64,000 bases of DNA from Thermomicrobiales bacterium (lineage in GTDB: Bacteria > Chloroflexota > Chloroflexia > Thermomicrobiales > UBA6265). The stretch covers positions 161,326-225,325 of the forward strand of contig JAMLHN010000003.1 in assembly GCA_023957115.1 (NCBI GenBank), given 5' to 3'. The position numbers and the translations under genes were made by a program. The notes below the pieces were generated by a model. The model did not search any database, was not told the DNA's origin, and saw only the letters and a list, made by a program, of their open reading frames with translations. Of this stretch, positions 1-7,730 are shown piece by piece. Position 1 is the stretch's first letter. Each line of letters begins with the position of its first letter.

Positions 1-306
1 GCGTCGTGTTTGTATCGGTCATGGGTGCTTTCTGGATTAGGCGAAAAGTTCCCGAAGTTCCCGTTCCGGTTTCCCAATCGCCGCGATTTTCTGGGCAAAG
101 CTGTCCAAAAAGGCGAGAAAAATTCCCATACGGGAACTCGACATGAAAGTGTACCGGAGCTTGGACCTTGGAAGAGCTACCCATGTGAGCGGGTCAAGGC
201 GTCTACCGGAGAAATTGGCGTACAGTTGGCACCTGAGCTTATGCAGTGCGGCACATGCTGACTGCCGACTGCTGATGACTGATTGCCAATCTCAAGGAGT
301 TACGAC
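1..306. other. Intergenic region before the first gene
   Basis: No convincing coding region is seen here. Short open frames exist but lack ribosome binding sites and family resemblance. The last 50 bases hold a repetitive CTGACTGCCGACTGCTGATGACTG tract (in pieces: GCTGACTGCC, GACTGCTGATGACTG, about 257-285). Similar GTCAGCAGTCAGCAGG-type sequence recurs near 34052-34068 in another intergenic gap, so it looks like part of the dispersed intergenic repeat population. Confidence 0.5.
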
Positions 307-603
307 TTGCGAACCGTCATGTGCGCCAAATTCGGGCGGGAGCTTCCCGGCCTCGACCAGCCCCCATTTCCGGGCGAGCTGGGTCAGCGCATCTACGAAC
401 AGATCTCGGCCGAGGCGTTCGAGCTCTGGAAGCCGCAGATGACCATCTTGATCAATCACTATGGACTCAACCCGGTCGAACCGGAGACGCGCCAGTTCCT
501 GCGCGAGCAGATGGAGCTCTTCTTCTTCGACCAGCCGGCCGAGATGCCCGACGGCTGGGTCGCCCCGGATGCCAATCCGGAGAGTGAGTTCCGAGAGGTC
601 TAG
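307..603 (+). CDS. yggX: Fe(2+)-trafficking protein, YggX family
   Basis: The 98-residue protein matches the YggX family in length and pattern: RTVMCAKFGRELPGL at the start, then PPFPGELGQRIYEQIS and the ILINHYGLNP segment. YggX is a small cytosolic protein tied to iron handling and protection of Fe-S clusters from oxidation; the single conserved cysteine near residue 6 is present. I chose TTG at 307 because AAGGAGT lies at 294-300, six bases upstream, and because family members begin M-x-RTVFC. A start at 283 would put the ribosome binding site inside the gene. The gene stands alone; a hairpin with a T-rich tail follows at 765. The family is best known from Proteobacteria, so its presence in this background is notable. 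Confidence 0.9.
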   Translation: MRTVMCAKFGRELPGLDQPPFPGELGQRIYEQISAEAFELWKPQMTILINHYGLNPVEPETRQFLREQMELFFFDQPAEMPDGWVAPDANPESEFREV

Positions 604-955
604 CGCGGTTGCGAGATAACGTGACTGTGGGACGCTTGCAACTGGGGCCGTGCAGGACCTCCGTGTCCTGAGGTTCCGCCGGCAGAACGGTCCAAAGGGA
701 GCAGGCACTTCGTTCAGCAACCGCTGTATCCGGCGTACCGGCGCTCGATTCCTGGAAACCACAAGACCGGGCGAGAGATCGCCCAGTCTTTGTCTTGTCC
801 TCGGCCACCCGCCTGCGCCAGCCTTGCTCCTGTCTTCTGGCTTCGACTGGGCGCACGATGGCGGTCACGGTCGTGCCCGTCGGGTGTAGTGTTTGTGGAT
901 ACCCTCGGCGGGGCGGGATTCGATCCTCTGAACGTCTGGTGTGCAAGGGAAAACG
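604..955. other. Intergenic gap with hairpins
   Basis: No gene is supported. The gap holds a small AGGAC/GTCCT inverted repeat near 655-670, similar to ones in other gaps of this window, and a stronger terminator-like hairpin at 765-788 described separately. Confidence 0.5.
765..795 (+). terminator. Candidate rho-independent terminator
   Basis: GACCGGGCGA pairs with TCGCCCAGTC across a GAGA loop (one mismatch in ten pairs) and is followed by TTTGTCTTG. It lies about 160 bases after the YggX gene, so it may end that transcript or protect the next gene from read-through. Confidence 0.55.
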
Positions 956-1666
956 ATGGGTCAGAGGGACACAGCGCATTTCGGCAAATCGAGCCCGTCC
1001 ACACGACTCGTGCGACGTTCCGTACAACTGCTGATCGGGCTGTTCCTCTTTGGGGTCGGTCTCGCGTTCGTGGTGCGCGCGACGCTCGGCGCAGCTCCCT
1101 GGGACGTTCTGACGCTCGGAATCTCGTCTCGTGTTTCGCTCACCTTCGGAACGATCAGCGTGATCGTCAGTTTTGTCGTGCTGCTCATCTGGATACCGTT
1201 GCGACAGAAACCCGGCGTGGGCACCATCGCGAATGCGTTGCTGGTCGGCCCCTCGGCCGATATCGGACTTTTCTTGATTCCCGAAACGGAGACGCTTTGG
1301 GTGCGGGTCGCGTTCATGCTGGGCGGCATCACGTTGGTCGGATTCGCGACTGGGCTCTACATCGGTTCGCGCTTCGGTCCAGGCCCGCGCGACGGGCTGA
1401 TGACCGGGCTGCATCGCGTAACCGGTAGGCCGATCTGGGTTGTCCGAACCCTCATCGAAGCGACCGTACTCGTTCTCGGTTGGCTGCTTGGGGGAACCGT
1501 CGGAGTCGGCACGGTCGCGTTCGTGCTCCTGATCGGCCCAATCTGCCAGTATTTCATGCGGATCTTCTACGTCACCCTTCCATCAGACGCGGTGGTCGAA
1601 GACGTTGCCCCGATTCCCCCGGACCTGGAACGCGACATGTTCCACGTCGAGAATCCGGCAACCTGA
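956..1666 (+). CDS. YczE/YyaS/YitT-like integral membrane protein
   Basis: This 236-residue protein has about five hydrophobic segments. The GATLGAAPWDVLTLGIS-like stretch (LGAAPWDVL near residues 45-55) and the FGPGPRDGLM motif near 145 are typical of YczE/YyaS-type membrane proteins, whose transport substrate is unknown. A short charged tail (EDVAPIPPDLERD) follows the last membrane segment. ATG at 956 is chosen because AAGGGA sits five bases upstream at 945-950; a GTG at 941 has no such site. It is a lone gene. Family membership is well supported; function is not. Confidence 0.8.
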   Translation: MGQRDTAHFGKSSPSTRLVRRSVQLLIGLFLFGVGLAFVVRATLGAAPWDVLTLGISSRVSLTFGTISVIVSFVVLLIWIPLRQKPGVGTIANALLVGPSADIGLFLIPETETLWVRVAFMLGGITLVGFATGLYIGSRFGPGPRDGLMTGLHRVTGRPIWVVRTLIEATVLVLGWLLGGTVGVGTVAFVLLIGPICQYFMRIFYVTLPSDAVVEDVAPIPPDLERDMFHVENPAT

Positions 1667-1887
1667 CCGGTGCGACTGCCAAGTCCTGACACAGTTGCAT
1701 CTCGCCGGACGCATTCGGCTGAGCGCTCACGCGCGTCAGTCGTAGCGCTGGGCCTCTGTGTCCGGCGATCGACTCATACGGAATCCGGATGAGTACGAAG
1801 GGATAGTCGAACGACGTGCCGATAAGCGCTGACAACGAGCGCTGGATGGTTACGGAAGATCACATCGTTCGTTCGCGACCGTAGGCA

Positions 1888-1924
1888 CTGAAGGGGTATG
1901 AGCCCAGCGTTTCAACGTTGGGAA
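1888..1924. repeat. REP-like palindromic repeat, copy 1
   Basis: The core CCCAGCGTTTCAACGTTGGG forms a nine-pair hairpin (one G-T wobble) with a two-base turn. A 37-base block around it is identical at 34 positions to 31958-31994. Both copies are intergenic. It resembles REP-type extragenic palindromes; no associated transposase is in the window. Confidence 0.75.
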
Positions 1925-2073
1925 CGCGGCGAATCGACGCCACGTCGTCCCGCAGCGTTCAGACGGATTCCGTATCAGATCGATAGCGGAGCAACCAATC
2001 ACGTTGTCCAAACGGGCCAACCATCTCGCCATTCGTTGTCATGCAATCAGTCGGAAATCCGCTGAAACAAAGA

Positions 2074-2116
2074 ATGGCCCCCACCCTGGAATACAGCATT
2101 CCAGACCGAGGGCCAT
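2074..2116 (-). terminator. Terminator of the 78-residue protein gene
   Basis: ATGGCCC (2074-2080) pairs with GGGCCAT (2110-2116), with an inner TGGAAT/ATTCCA stem. Read on the minus strand it is followed by TCTTTGTTTC, as expected of an intrinsic terminator, and it starts 24 bases after the upstream stop codon. Confidence 0.75.
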
Positions 2117-2139
2117 CGCTCGTTCGTCCTCAGGGGAGG

Positions 2140-2376
2140 CTAAAAATCCTCCCGGGGCCGACTCGCGCCGAGGTTGCAGACGACCAGGGTGTACACGCCG
2201 CCGGTACCGTCTGACGTCACCGTGATGTCGGTGATCTTCAGATTCGGGTAGGCCGAGTTGCTGCGGTCCTTACCGAGCCAGGCGTTCACCTTGTCCATCG
2301 CGCCGCTTGCATCGGCGGCGGCGTTGGCACTGTGGAAGAGAAAAACGCGGGTATCTGCTGGAGACATTTCGCTCAC
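2140..2376 (-). CDS. Small protein of unknown function
   Basis: This 78-residue protein is not recognised with certainty. It has a beta-alpha-beta-beta look: VFLFHSA at the start, a central helix ending VNAWLGKD, then ITDITVTSDGTGGVYTLVVCNL. That layout faintly recalls small Cse60-like sporulation-associated proteins, but this is only a shape resemblance. The GTG start is supported by AGGAG seven bases upstream, and a good terminator follows the stop, so it is very likely a real single-gene transcript. The start overlaps a perfect 12-base palindrome GCTCACGTGAGC (2371-2382), which could be an operator or chance. Confidence 0.7.
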   Translation of the reverse strand: MSEMSPADTRVFLFHSANAAADASGAMDKVNAWLGKDRSNSAYPNLKITDITVTSDGTGGVYTLVVCNLGASRPREDF

Positions 2377-2499
2377 GTGAGCACTCCTGAACCTAACCGG
2401 CCATGTTCATCATGGACGCGGTTCTGCCAAATGGCGCTCCGGTCAGCCCCGTTTGGCTGGCCAAGCGTCAAAGAGTATATCCCCTGCCATGCGCAGGTT

Positions 2500-3768
2500 T
2501 TACGCAACCTCACACCAATCCACCAGCAACGCGGCCATTGTGCGAGCCAATCGGGGCATCGACGGGAGATCGAGCCACTCGTCGACCGCGTGCGCGTTTC
2601 CGCCGTCCGCGCCGTAACAGGTCGACGGAACGCCCCGGAAGATGTAGTAGCGCATGTCGTTGACCGCCGTACCGACCTGCGGGTCGAGCGGAAAGTCGGT
2701 TCCATCGAGACTGGCGTTTTCCAGCGCGCGAATGAACGGATCCTCGGCATCGATGGCGCACCCGTTGGTATCGAATCCGTTGTAGGTGATGACCGGCGGA
2801 TGCGCTTCCAGCCAGGGATCGCCGGCGCAGGCGGCCATGACAGTCGTTTCGATGGTCCGGTGCATCTCGTCGCGCGACATATCGGGAAAGAAGCTGACCC
2901 GGCACCGGATCTCGCACTCGCCGGGAACGGTACTCGGCCAGTCACCCGAACGCATCACGCCGATGTTGAGATTGATCGGATGGTCGATGCCTTCGTACAG
3001 TGGATGAACATTGAGATTCAGATCGGCATCGAGCTGGTGCAACGCCTGGATGATCGGGACCGCCTTGACGATGGCATTGACACCTTGGGTGGCCCAGCCC
3101 GCGTGGGCCGACCGGCCCTGAATGGCAACCCGAAACCAGATCACACCTAGATGACCGATGGGCGAGCGACGGCCGACCGATTCGGTGACCAGCGCCGCAT
3201 CGGCTGTATCGCGCAGGCTCGCCGCCAGTGTGCCGTTGCCCGTGCATTCTTCTTCGATGACCGAATGGACGGTCAGGTCGCCCTTGAGCCGTATCCCGAG
3301 ATCCTCGAGCAATCGCGGCAGGAAGAGATTGGCCGCGACGCCGCTCTTCATATCGTAGGCGCCGCGTCCGAACATCTTGTCTCCGACGATCTCCGCCCCC
3401 CAGGGATCGTGGGTCCATTGATCGACCGGTTCCGGACTGACGACATCGATATGTCCGTTCAGGATCAGCGATTTGCCGCCACCGGCGCCGGCAATCTTGC
3501 CGGTGACATTCGGCCGCCCAGCAAACGGAACGCCGCTGTCGCCGGCGTTCGGCTCCGATTTGATGGCCTCGTCGATATCCCAGACGTCGACATCGTTGGT
3601 CGTGCCACGCAGGTGCTCTGCTACGTATTCCTGCACCAGAGCCTCGTGTCCAAGCTCGCTCGGACGGCGTACCAGCTCGGCCACCGTTTCGATCAGCTCG
3701 TCCGTACGCTGGTCGATGGCTTCGAACAACGTGGCGCGTGCGTCGCTGGCTCGTTTCTCGGTCGACAT
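2500..3768 (-). CDS. M20 family metallopeptidase (ArgE/DapE type)
   Basis: The 422-residue protein has the full M20 di-zinc peptidase plan. Visible elements are GHIDVVSPEP (His106, metal ligand), GRGAYDMKSG (Asp139, bridging ligand), the catalytic IEEECTGNGT glutamate pair near 172-174, the dimerisation-lid entry GRSAHAGW with its conserved His, and a C-terminal GGNAHAVDEW that supplies the last metal histidine. Such enzymes hydrolyse N-acyl amino acids, small peptides or N-succinyl-diaminopimelate; the sequence does not decide which. It is monocistronic and faces away from the tRNA gene. Length is normal for the family (about 375-430). Confidence 0.9.
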   Translation of the reverse strand: MSTEKRASDARATLFEAIDQRTDELIETVAELVRRPSELGHEALVQEYVAEHLRGTTNDVDVWDIDEAIKSEPNAGDSGVPFAGRPNVTGKIAGAGGGKSLILNGHIDVVSPEPVDQWTHDPWGAEIVGDKMFGRGAYDMKSGVAANLFLPRLLEDLGIRLKGDLTVHSVIEEECTGNGTLAASLRDTADAALVTESVGRRSPIGHLGVIWFRVAIQGRSAHAGWATQGVNAIVKAVPIIQALHQLDADLNLNVHPLYEGIDHPINLNIGVMRSGDWPSTVPGECEIRCRVSFFPDMSRDEMHRTIETTVMAACAGDPWLEAHPPVITYNGFDTNGCAIDAEDPFIRALENASLDGTDFPLDPQVGTAVNDMRYYIFRGVPSTCYGADGGNAHAVDEWLDLPSMPRLARTMAALLVDWCEVA

Positions 3769-3903
3769 GGTCTTCTGGCCCTCACTTCAACTGGTCCCGA
3801 TGGGCAAAGTATCCGTGCATTTGCCGGATGCGTGACGGAGAAGAACCGGTGACTGGAAGACCAGAGTCCCGTGGTACACTCTGCCGTCACGCACCGCGTG
3901 TGT

Positions 3904-3974
3904 GGCGCCATAGCCAAGTGGTAAGGCACGGGTCTGCAAAACCCTGATCGCCGGTTCGAATCCGGCTGGCGCCT
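3904..3974 (+). tRNA. tRNA-Cys (GCA)
   Basis: The acceptor stem GGCGCCA (3904-3910) pairs with TGGCGCC (3967-3973). The anticodon arm GGGTCTGCAAAACCC carries anticodon GCA at 3936-3938, and the T arm contains GGTTCGAATCC. The discriminator base is T. The 3' CCA is not fully encoded (CC then G), so it must be added after transcription. It is the only tRNA I find in the window. Confidence 0.97.
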
Positions 3975-3983
3975 CCGAATTTC

Positions 3984-4769
3984 CTACCCCGTCGATCCCC
4001 AGGTTCGCTCCAGGAACTCCAGTACGACGCGATTGAATGCTGGCGGCGCCTCCCTGCTTGGGAAATGCGCGGTATCGGCGATCGATGCATACGTGCCGTT
4101 CGGTAGGCGCTTCAAGACTGCCTGGTTGCTGGTCAGCACACCGGGGAAATCGTACGGCCCGTCGATCAGCAGCACTGGCTCCGCAATCTGCTCGAAGGTC
4201 CGTTCGGAAGATGGCAAGGGATCGGGTGGCGGATCTGCGGCATGGCGTTCCCAAACCGCATGATTCGCCTGCCGGAAATAGTCGCGTACTTCGGTCGGAG
4301 CCCGGCCAGCCGGACGTCCATGACCGTCGACCCAGAACTCGATCTCCAGCTCGACCGCGCGATCCCGGTCTCCGGCGTCCCAGGCGGCGTCCGCATCTCG
4401 CCAGACGGCTTCCAGCAGCGGTGACGGCTCGTCCGACCGGATCAGCAGCCCATCGACCAGCACGAGCGGTCCCGTCCATTCGGGCGCGAACTGGGCGGTG
4501 TCGAAGGCAATTCCCGCACCATAGGACGATCCGACCAATGCGGCCGGCGCACCGACCGCGGTTTCGATGAACGAGGCGATCTCCTGCGCAAATGAAAACG
4601 CCCCCGGGGGCGTGTCGGACTCCCCATACCCAGGGAGATCGACGGCATAACAGGTGAACCGTTCGGCGAATGCGCTTTTCTGGGGCTCCCACATGGTGCG
4701 GTCTGCCAGACCGGAATGAAGAAACACCACCGGCTTTCCGGAGCCGAACCGATCGAAAGCAATCTTCAT
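3984..4769 (-). CDS. Alpha/beta hydrolase
   Basis: A 261-residue single-domain alpha/beta hydrolase. The oxyanion-hole strand FLHSGLADRTMW, the nucleophile elbow GSSYGAG (Ser near residue 101), and a late catalytic histidine in IADTAHFPS are all visible; VDLPGYGESD is the usual strand-loop before the cap. A cap domain lies between the nucleophile and the late strand GPYDFP. The substrate is unknown; such proteins include esterases, lactonases and C-C hydrolases. The gene ends only 9 bases from the tRNA-Cys gene, on the opposite strand. It is divergent from the LuxR-type regulator at 4943, which may or may not control it. Confidence 0.88.
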   Translation of the reverse strand: MKIAFDRFGSGKPVVFLHSGLADRTMWEPQKSAFAERFTCYAVDLPGYGESDTPPGAFSFAQEIASFIETAVGAPAALVGSSYGAGIAFDTAQFAPEWTGPLVLVDGLLIRSDEPSPLLEAVWRDADAAWDAGDRDRAVELEIEFWVDGHGRPAGRAPTEVRDYFRQANHAVWERHAADPPPDPLPSSERTFEQIAEPVLLIDGPYDFPGVLTSNQAVLKRLPNGTYASIADTAHFPSREAPPAFNRVVLEFLERTWGSTG

Positions 4770-4801
4770 GCGGCAACTCCACGACGTGTACTGGTCGGGT
4801 C

Positions 4802-4813
4802 ATGTACGTACAT
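4802..4813. promoter_or_regulatory. Palindrome in divergent promoter region
   Basis: ATGTACGTACAT is a perfect 12-base palindrome between the divergent hydrolase and LuxR-type regulator genes. The core GTACGTAC also occurs in two other intergenic regions (19107 and 31947). An operator role is a guess. Confidence 0.3.
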
Positions 4814-4942
4814 AGTACTTGCGGCAGGAGCCGGTCCGCCCAATCTCCCTATGTTCGATGGTCCCACCGTTTCCTATGCTCGAATCAGGCGTCGGATCGT
4901 CTATCCGAATCGTGGATTCTAGGGCGGGAGCGAAATCGATCG

Positions 4943-5590
4943 ATGCTCGCGAAACGCGTGCTGCTGGTCAACCATCAACCTTTGTATCGAGCCGGCTTGC
5001 GGCTGGCCGTCGAGGCGGCGGGTGGGTTGCTGGTGGTCGGAGAGGCCGCGAGTGGCTATCAAGCGATGCAGATTGCCGAACGAACCCGGCCGAATCTCTT
5101 GCTGGTCGATGTCGATCTTGCCGGAATGAGCGGCTACGCCATCGTTGCCGCGCTCATCCAGGCGTCACCCGGACGCTCGGCCGTCCTCTTCGCCGAGGAT
5201 GTCGATCATGCGGTGTATGACCGCGCGCTGGCCAGCGGAGCAGCCGGCGCCGTGTCGAGCCGGCTCACCGGCGAGCAGCTTGCTCGCGTGCTGCGGCGGG
5301 TGGCGCGGGCCCAACCGCTCTTCTGGGAGCCGGAGCCACCGGCTCGTGCTGCGGCGTTGCCGCGAAGCCGCATGTCACCCTCGGGCCTGACCTTGCGCGA
5401 GATCGAAGTGCTCGATTGCGTTGCGCAGGGCTTCTCGAATCGGGCTATTGCCGACGCCCTCTTCGTCAACGAAAAGACCGTCAAGAACCACATGACCTCG
5501 ATCTTCCGCAAGTTGGAGGTCGACGACCGGGTGCAGGCGCTCTTGCTGGCAATCAAACGCGGCTGGGTCGATTTCACCCCATCGCCCTGA
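4943..5590 (+). CDS. LuxR/NarL-family regulator with atypical receiver domain
   Basis: The 215-residue protein has a receiver-like domain (residues 1-120) and a C-terminal LuxR helix-turn-helix (LTLREIEVLDCVAQGFSNRAIADAL begins it, in pieces; VNEKTVKNHM is the recognition helix). The phosphoacceptor position is Asp56 in LLVDVDLAG. The acidic metal-binding pair normally seen as DDH near residue 10 reads VNHQPL, and the conserved lysine near residue 105 is replaced (GAVSSRL). The receiver is therefore probably not regulated by ordinary phosphorylation. ATG at 4943 gives a normal family length; GGGAG lies 12 bases upstream, somewhat far. No histidine kinase gene is nearby, so it is an orphan regulator. 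Confidence 0.85.
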   Translation: MLAKRVLLVNHQPLYRAGLRLAVEAAGGLLVVGEAASGYQAMQIAERTRPNLLLVDVDLAGMSGYAIVAALIQASPGRSAVLFAEDVDHAVYDRALASGAAGAVSSRLTGEQLARVLRRVARAQPLFWEPEPPARAAALPRSRMSPSGLTLREIEVLDCVAQGFSNRAIADALFVNEKTVKNHMTSIFRKLEVDDRVQALLLAIKRGWVDFTPSP

Positions 5591-5607
5591 CGGGTTCTGA
5601 GTCCGGA

Positions 5608-5626
5608 GTCCTGAGCACGTCAGGAC
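5608..5626. repeat. Small hairpin of the GTCC-GGAC repeat family
   Basis: GTCCTGA pairs perfectly with TCAGGAC across a five-base loop. Just upstream is GAGTCCGGAGTCC, and related GAGTCCGGAGCC or CTCAGGACCCAGGACTC sequences recur in other gaps (5706-5728, 27040, 27204-27234, 43950, 46042). Confidence 0.5.
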
Positions 5627-5672
5627 CTCCACGTCCTGCTGGACCGGAGAATCCCAAATCCCGCAACACAAA

Positions 5673-5700
5673 ACAGGCGACGGCACTTGCCGTCGCCTGT
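5673..5700. terminator. Bidirectional rho-independent terminator
   Basis: ACAGGCGACGGCA faces TGCCGTCGCCTGT, a 12-pair perfect stem around a four-base loop, between the convergent LuxR-type and SH3b genes. On the minus strand it is followed by TTTGTGTT and on the plus strand by CTTCTC, so it probably serves both genes. Confidence 0.8.
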
Positions 5701-5731
5701 CTTCTCAGGGCTCAGGACCCAGGACTCATGT

Positions 5732-6742
5732 CTACGCGTCGCCCAGGTACATTCCGGCAGCCCATCCGGTGGTGCTGTTGTAGGTCACATTGAACCAGGC
5801 AATGCCATTGGCGTGCACCGGCGTGACATTGTTGATAAAGATCGATGCGTTGTTCGGCATCGTTGTCAGAATGGTGCCGCTGCTGCTTGCGGTGGCACGC
5901 AGGTTGAGCGGGCCGTCGGCCACGATGGCGTAGTCGTTCAGGTAGATGCCGCCCTCGAAGAAGTCGCCGGCGACGTAACCCGTGACGTTGCCCAGGGTCG
6001 CAATCGGGTACCAAGTGTACCCGTTGGCGTTGGTCGCGGTTCCAGTGACCTGAACCGGCTGGTAGTTGTTGTTCAACGAGCCAGTGACAGCATAGGTCGT
6101 GCCTGGACCGGAACGCAGGTTGACCGGGGGATCGTCGAGCATGATCCAGGAGTTGACCCCAAACGTGCCCGACGGAGGTCCACCCGATAGGGTCAGATAC
6201 ATCCCGGCGATCCAGCCAGTCAGTGACGTCTGATACTGGATCTGATACCAGGTGTATCCATTGCCGGCTGACGGACCGCCAATGACCTGTGCGGTTGCCC
6301 CGGTGCTCAGCTGGTCGGTGACCCCATAGGTGGTGCCCGGACCGCTACGAATGTTGACATAGTTGGAATTGACGACGACATTGGATCCGATCGGGTACCC
6401 AACCTCGGCGAGGTACTGTCCTACCACGTAGCCGTCGGTGCCGTTGGCGGTCACGTACCACCAGTTGTATCCGTTTGCCGATGTCGGCCCGCTGATCACG
6501 TTGACCAGCGTACCCGTGGCGAGCACCTGCAAAACGGTCCCGCCCGTGTTGGGCTGCGACCGCTGATTGAGCGGCCCATCGTCCACCACCGCGTCGCTGC
6601 CAGGCGTGATCGCCGCAGCGATGACCTCACCGTCCTGAGCGCTTACCGATGTACCGCTCCATGCCGATGACACCCCAAGAACCGCCAGCAGCGCCACCAA
6701 GAGCGCTATGCTCGCGCGATTCCGTACCCCAAGTCTGCGCAT
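5732..6742 (-). CDS. Secreted protein with four SH3b repeats
   Basis: A 336-residue protein with a signal peptide (MRRLGVRNRASIALLVALLA, then AWSGTSVSAQ at the cleavage region) followed by four bacterial SH3 (SH3_3-type) modules of about 70 residues. Each module carries the hallmark LNxRxxPxxxxxV line: PLNQRSQPNT, YVNIRSGPGTTYGV, PVNLRSGPGTTYAV and PLNLRATASSSGT. Each also ends in a WYxxxxxxxGYVxxxYL line. Such modules usually bind cell-wall peptides or polysaccharides. There is no catalytic domain, so it is likely a wall-associated or adhesive protein. ATG at 6742 is chosen because GGAGG and GAGGGAG precede it; an open frame continues upstream without signal-peptide character. Confidence 0.85.
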   Translation of the reverse strand: MRRLGVRNRASIALLVALLAVLGVSSAWSGTSVSAQDGEVIAAAITPGSDAVVDDGPLNQRSQPNTGGTVLQVLATGTLVNVISGPTSANGYNWWYVTANGTDGYVVGQYLAEVGYPIGSNVVVNSNYVNIRSGPGTTYGVTDQLSTGATAQVIGGPSAGNGYTWYQIQYQTSLTGWIAGMYLTLSGGPPSGTFGVNSWIMLDDPPVNLRSGPGTTYAVTGSLNNNYQPVQVTGTATNANGYTWYPIATLGNVTGYVAGDFFEGGIYLNDYAIVADGPLNLRATASSSGTILTTMPNNASIFINNVTPVHANGIAWFNVTYNSTTGWAAGMYLGDA

Positions 6743-7044
6743 CGCTCCCTCGCCTCCAATGATGTGCGTGCGCCGCTGCGCCCGCCATCGACCAATGCCG
6801 TGCGTCGTTCGAAGTCGTGCAGAGTGCTGCGGAATCTGTGCGGGCCGCAGTACGATCGGTCGAACCGGTTTCGAGCGAGGACAGTGCGGAGCAATCTTCT
6901 TTCGAAAACGGTCGACAACAGCAGCGAATACCGAGCGAACTTGACGCTCAGTATTGCATGACATTGACTTGTTGGCAATTCTTTATCCGGAGTGGATGCG
7001 CGAGCTGGGAAATTGCTGGGGTGATCGGAAGGAAACGGGAATCT
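6743..7044. other. Divergent promoter region
   Basis: About 300 bases separate the divergent SH3b and B3/4-domain genes. The plus strand from about 6950 is AT-richer and contains TTGACG, ATGACA and TTGACT hexamers, but I cannot match any of them to a good -10 box. No gene is supported. Confidence 0.3.
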
Positions 7045-7725
7045 ATGCGTACGTTCGAGGTTACGGAGCGGTGGAAGACGACCTGGCCGGGGGCAGTCGC
7101 CGGGTGTCTGATTGTGACCGGGGTGGCAAACCCAGAACGATCGGATGCGCTGGAGCAACGGGTCGAACAGATCGAGACATCGGTCCGCCAGCGGTATGCG
7201 GGCGCCGATCGTCCGACACTTCGGAGTCAGCCGCCGTTCGATGCGTATGCCCGGTACTACAAGCGGTTCGGCCAAAACTATCACGTCCTGCATCAGGTGG
7301 AATCGGTTGCGCTCAAGGGCAAGCCGATTCCGCGGCGGGCGGCATTGGTCGAAGCAGCGTTTGCGGAGGAGGTGGCGAGTGGGCTTCTGACGGCCATGCA
7401 CGATGCGGCCATGATCGGCTCACATATCGTCACCGACGCTGCATTGGGAACCGAAGCGATGACGCGGCCGAACGGAACGTCGGTCACGATCGACGCCGAT
7501 GACATGTACATGCGCGATGAGCACGGCACGCTCACGTCAGTTATTCGCGGGCCGGCGGCGTATGGCCTCGTACGGCCGCAGACCACCGATCTTGCCGTCT
7601 GTGTCTACGCGCCGGCGGGTATTGGCGTAGATGCCGTGCGAACCCATCTCGATGCGATTCTTGCCAATGTCCGGCTCATCGCGCCCGGCGCGAATCTGGA
7701 GCTGATCGAAACCGTCGAGGCGTGA
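7045..7725 (+). CDS. B3/4 domain-containing protein
   Basis: This 226-residue protein resembles free-standing B3/4 domains, the tRNA-binding/editing domain of phenylalanyl-tRNA synthetase beta chains. The supporting segments are RPTLRSQPPFDAYARYYKRFG, in which the family shows a conserved YRxFG line, and LKGKPIPRRAALVEAA, where the family has xGxPIPxxxxxVdaxN. The end is a region with DDMYMRDEHGTLTSVIRGP. Stand-alone versions are thought to act on mischarged tRNA or bind nucleic acid, but this is not proven. ATG at 7045 is preceded by GGAAGGAAACGGGA. It converges on purD, with only five bases between stop codons. Confidence 0.72.
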   Translation: MRTFEVTERWKTTWPGAVAGCLIVTGVANPERSDALEQRVEQIETSVRQRYAGADRPTLRSQPPFDAYARYYKRFGQNYHVLHQVESVALKGKPIPRRAALVEAAFAEEVASGLLTAMHDAAMIGSHIVTDAALGTEAMTRPNGTSVTIDADDMYMRDEHGTLTSVIRGPAAYGLVRPQTTDLAVCVYAPAGIGVDAVRTHLDAILANVRLIAPGANLELIETVEA

Positions 7726-7730
7726 CCCGG

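Larger units (their letters stand above)
1667..2139. other. Gene-free region with repeats and terminator
   Basis: No gene is supported in this 473-base gap. It contains a pair of related inverted sequences around CATACGGAATCCG (1774-1786 and, inverted, 1968-1980) that bracket roughly 200 bases. Between them is a REP-like palindrome (1903-1922) that recurs at 31973. The minus-strand terminator of the next gene lies at 2074-2116. Confidence 0.6.

Noticed and set aside
10..261. Short plus-strand frame at the window start
   Set aside because: No ribosome site, no family pattern, and it overlaps a repetitive tract.
467..1428. Open frames across the gap and over the YczE-like gene in other frames
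   Set aside because: They are arginine-rich, overlap better supported genes, and lack start signals.
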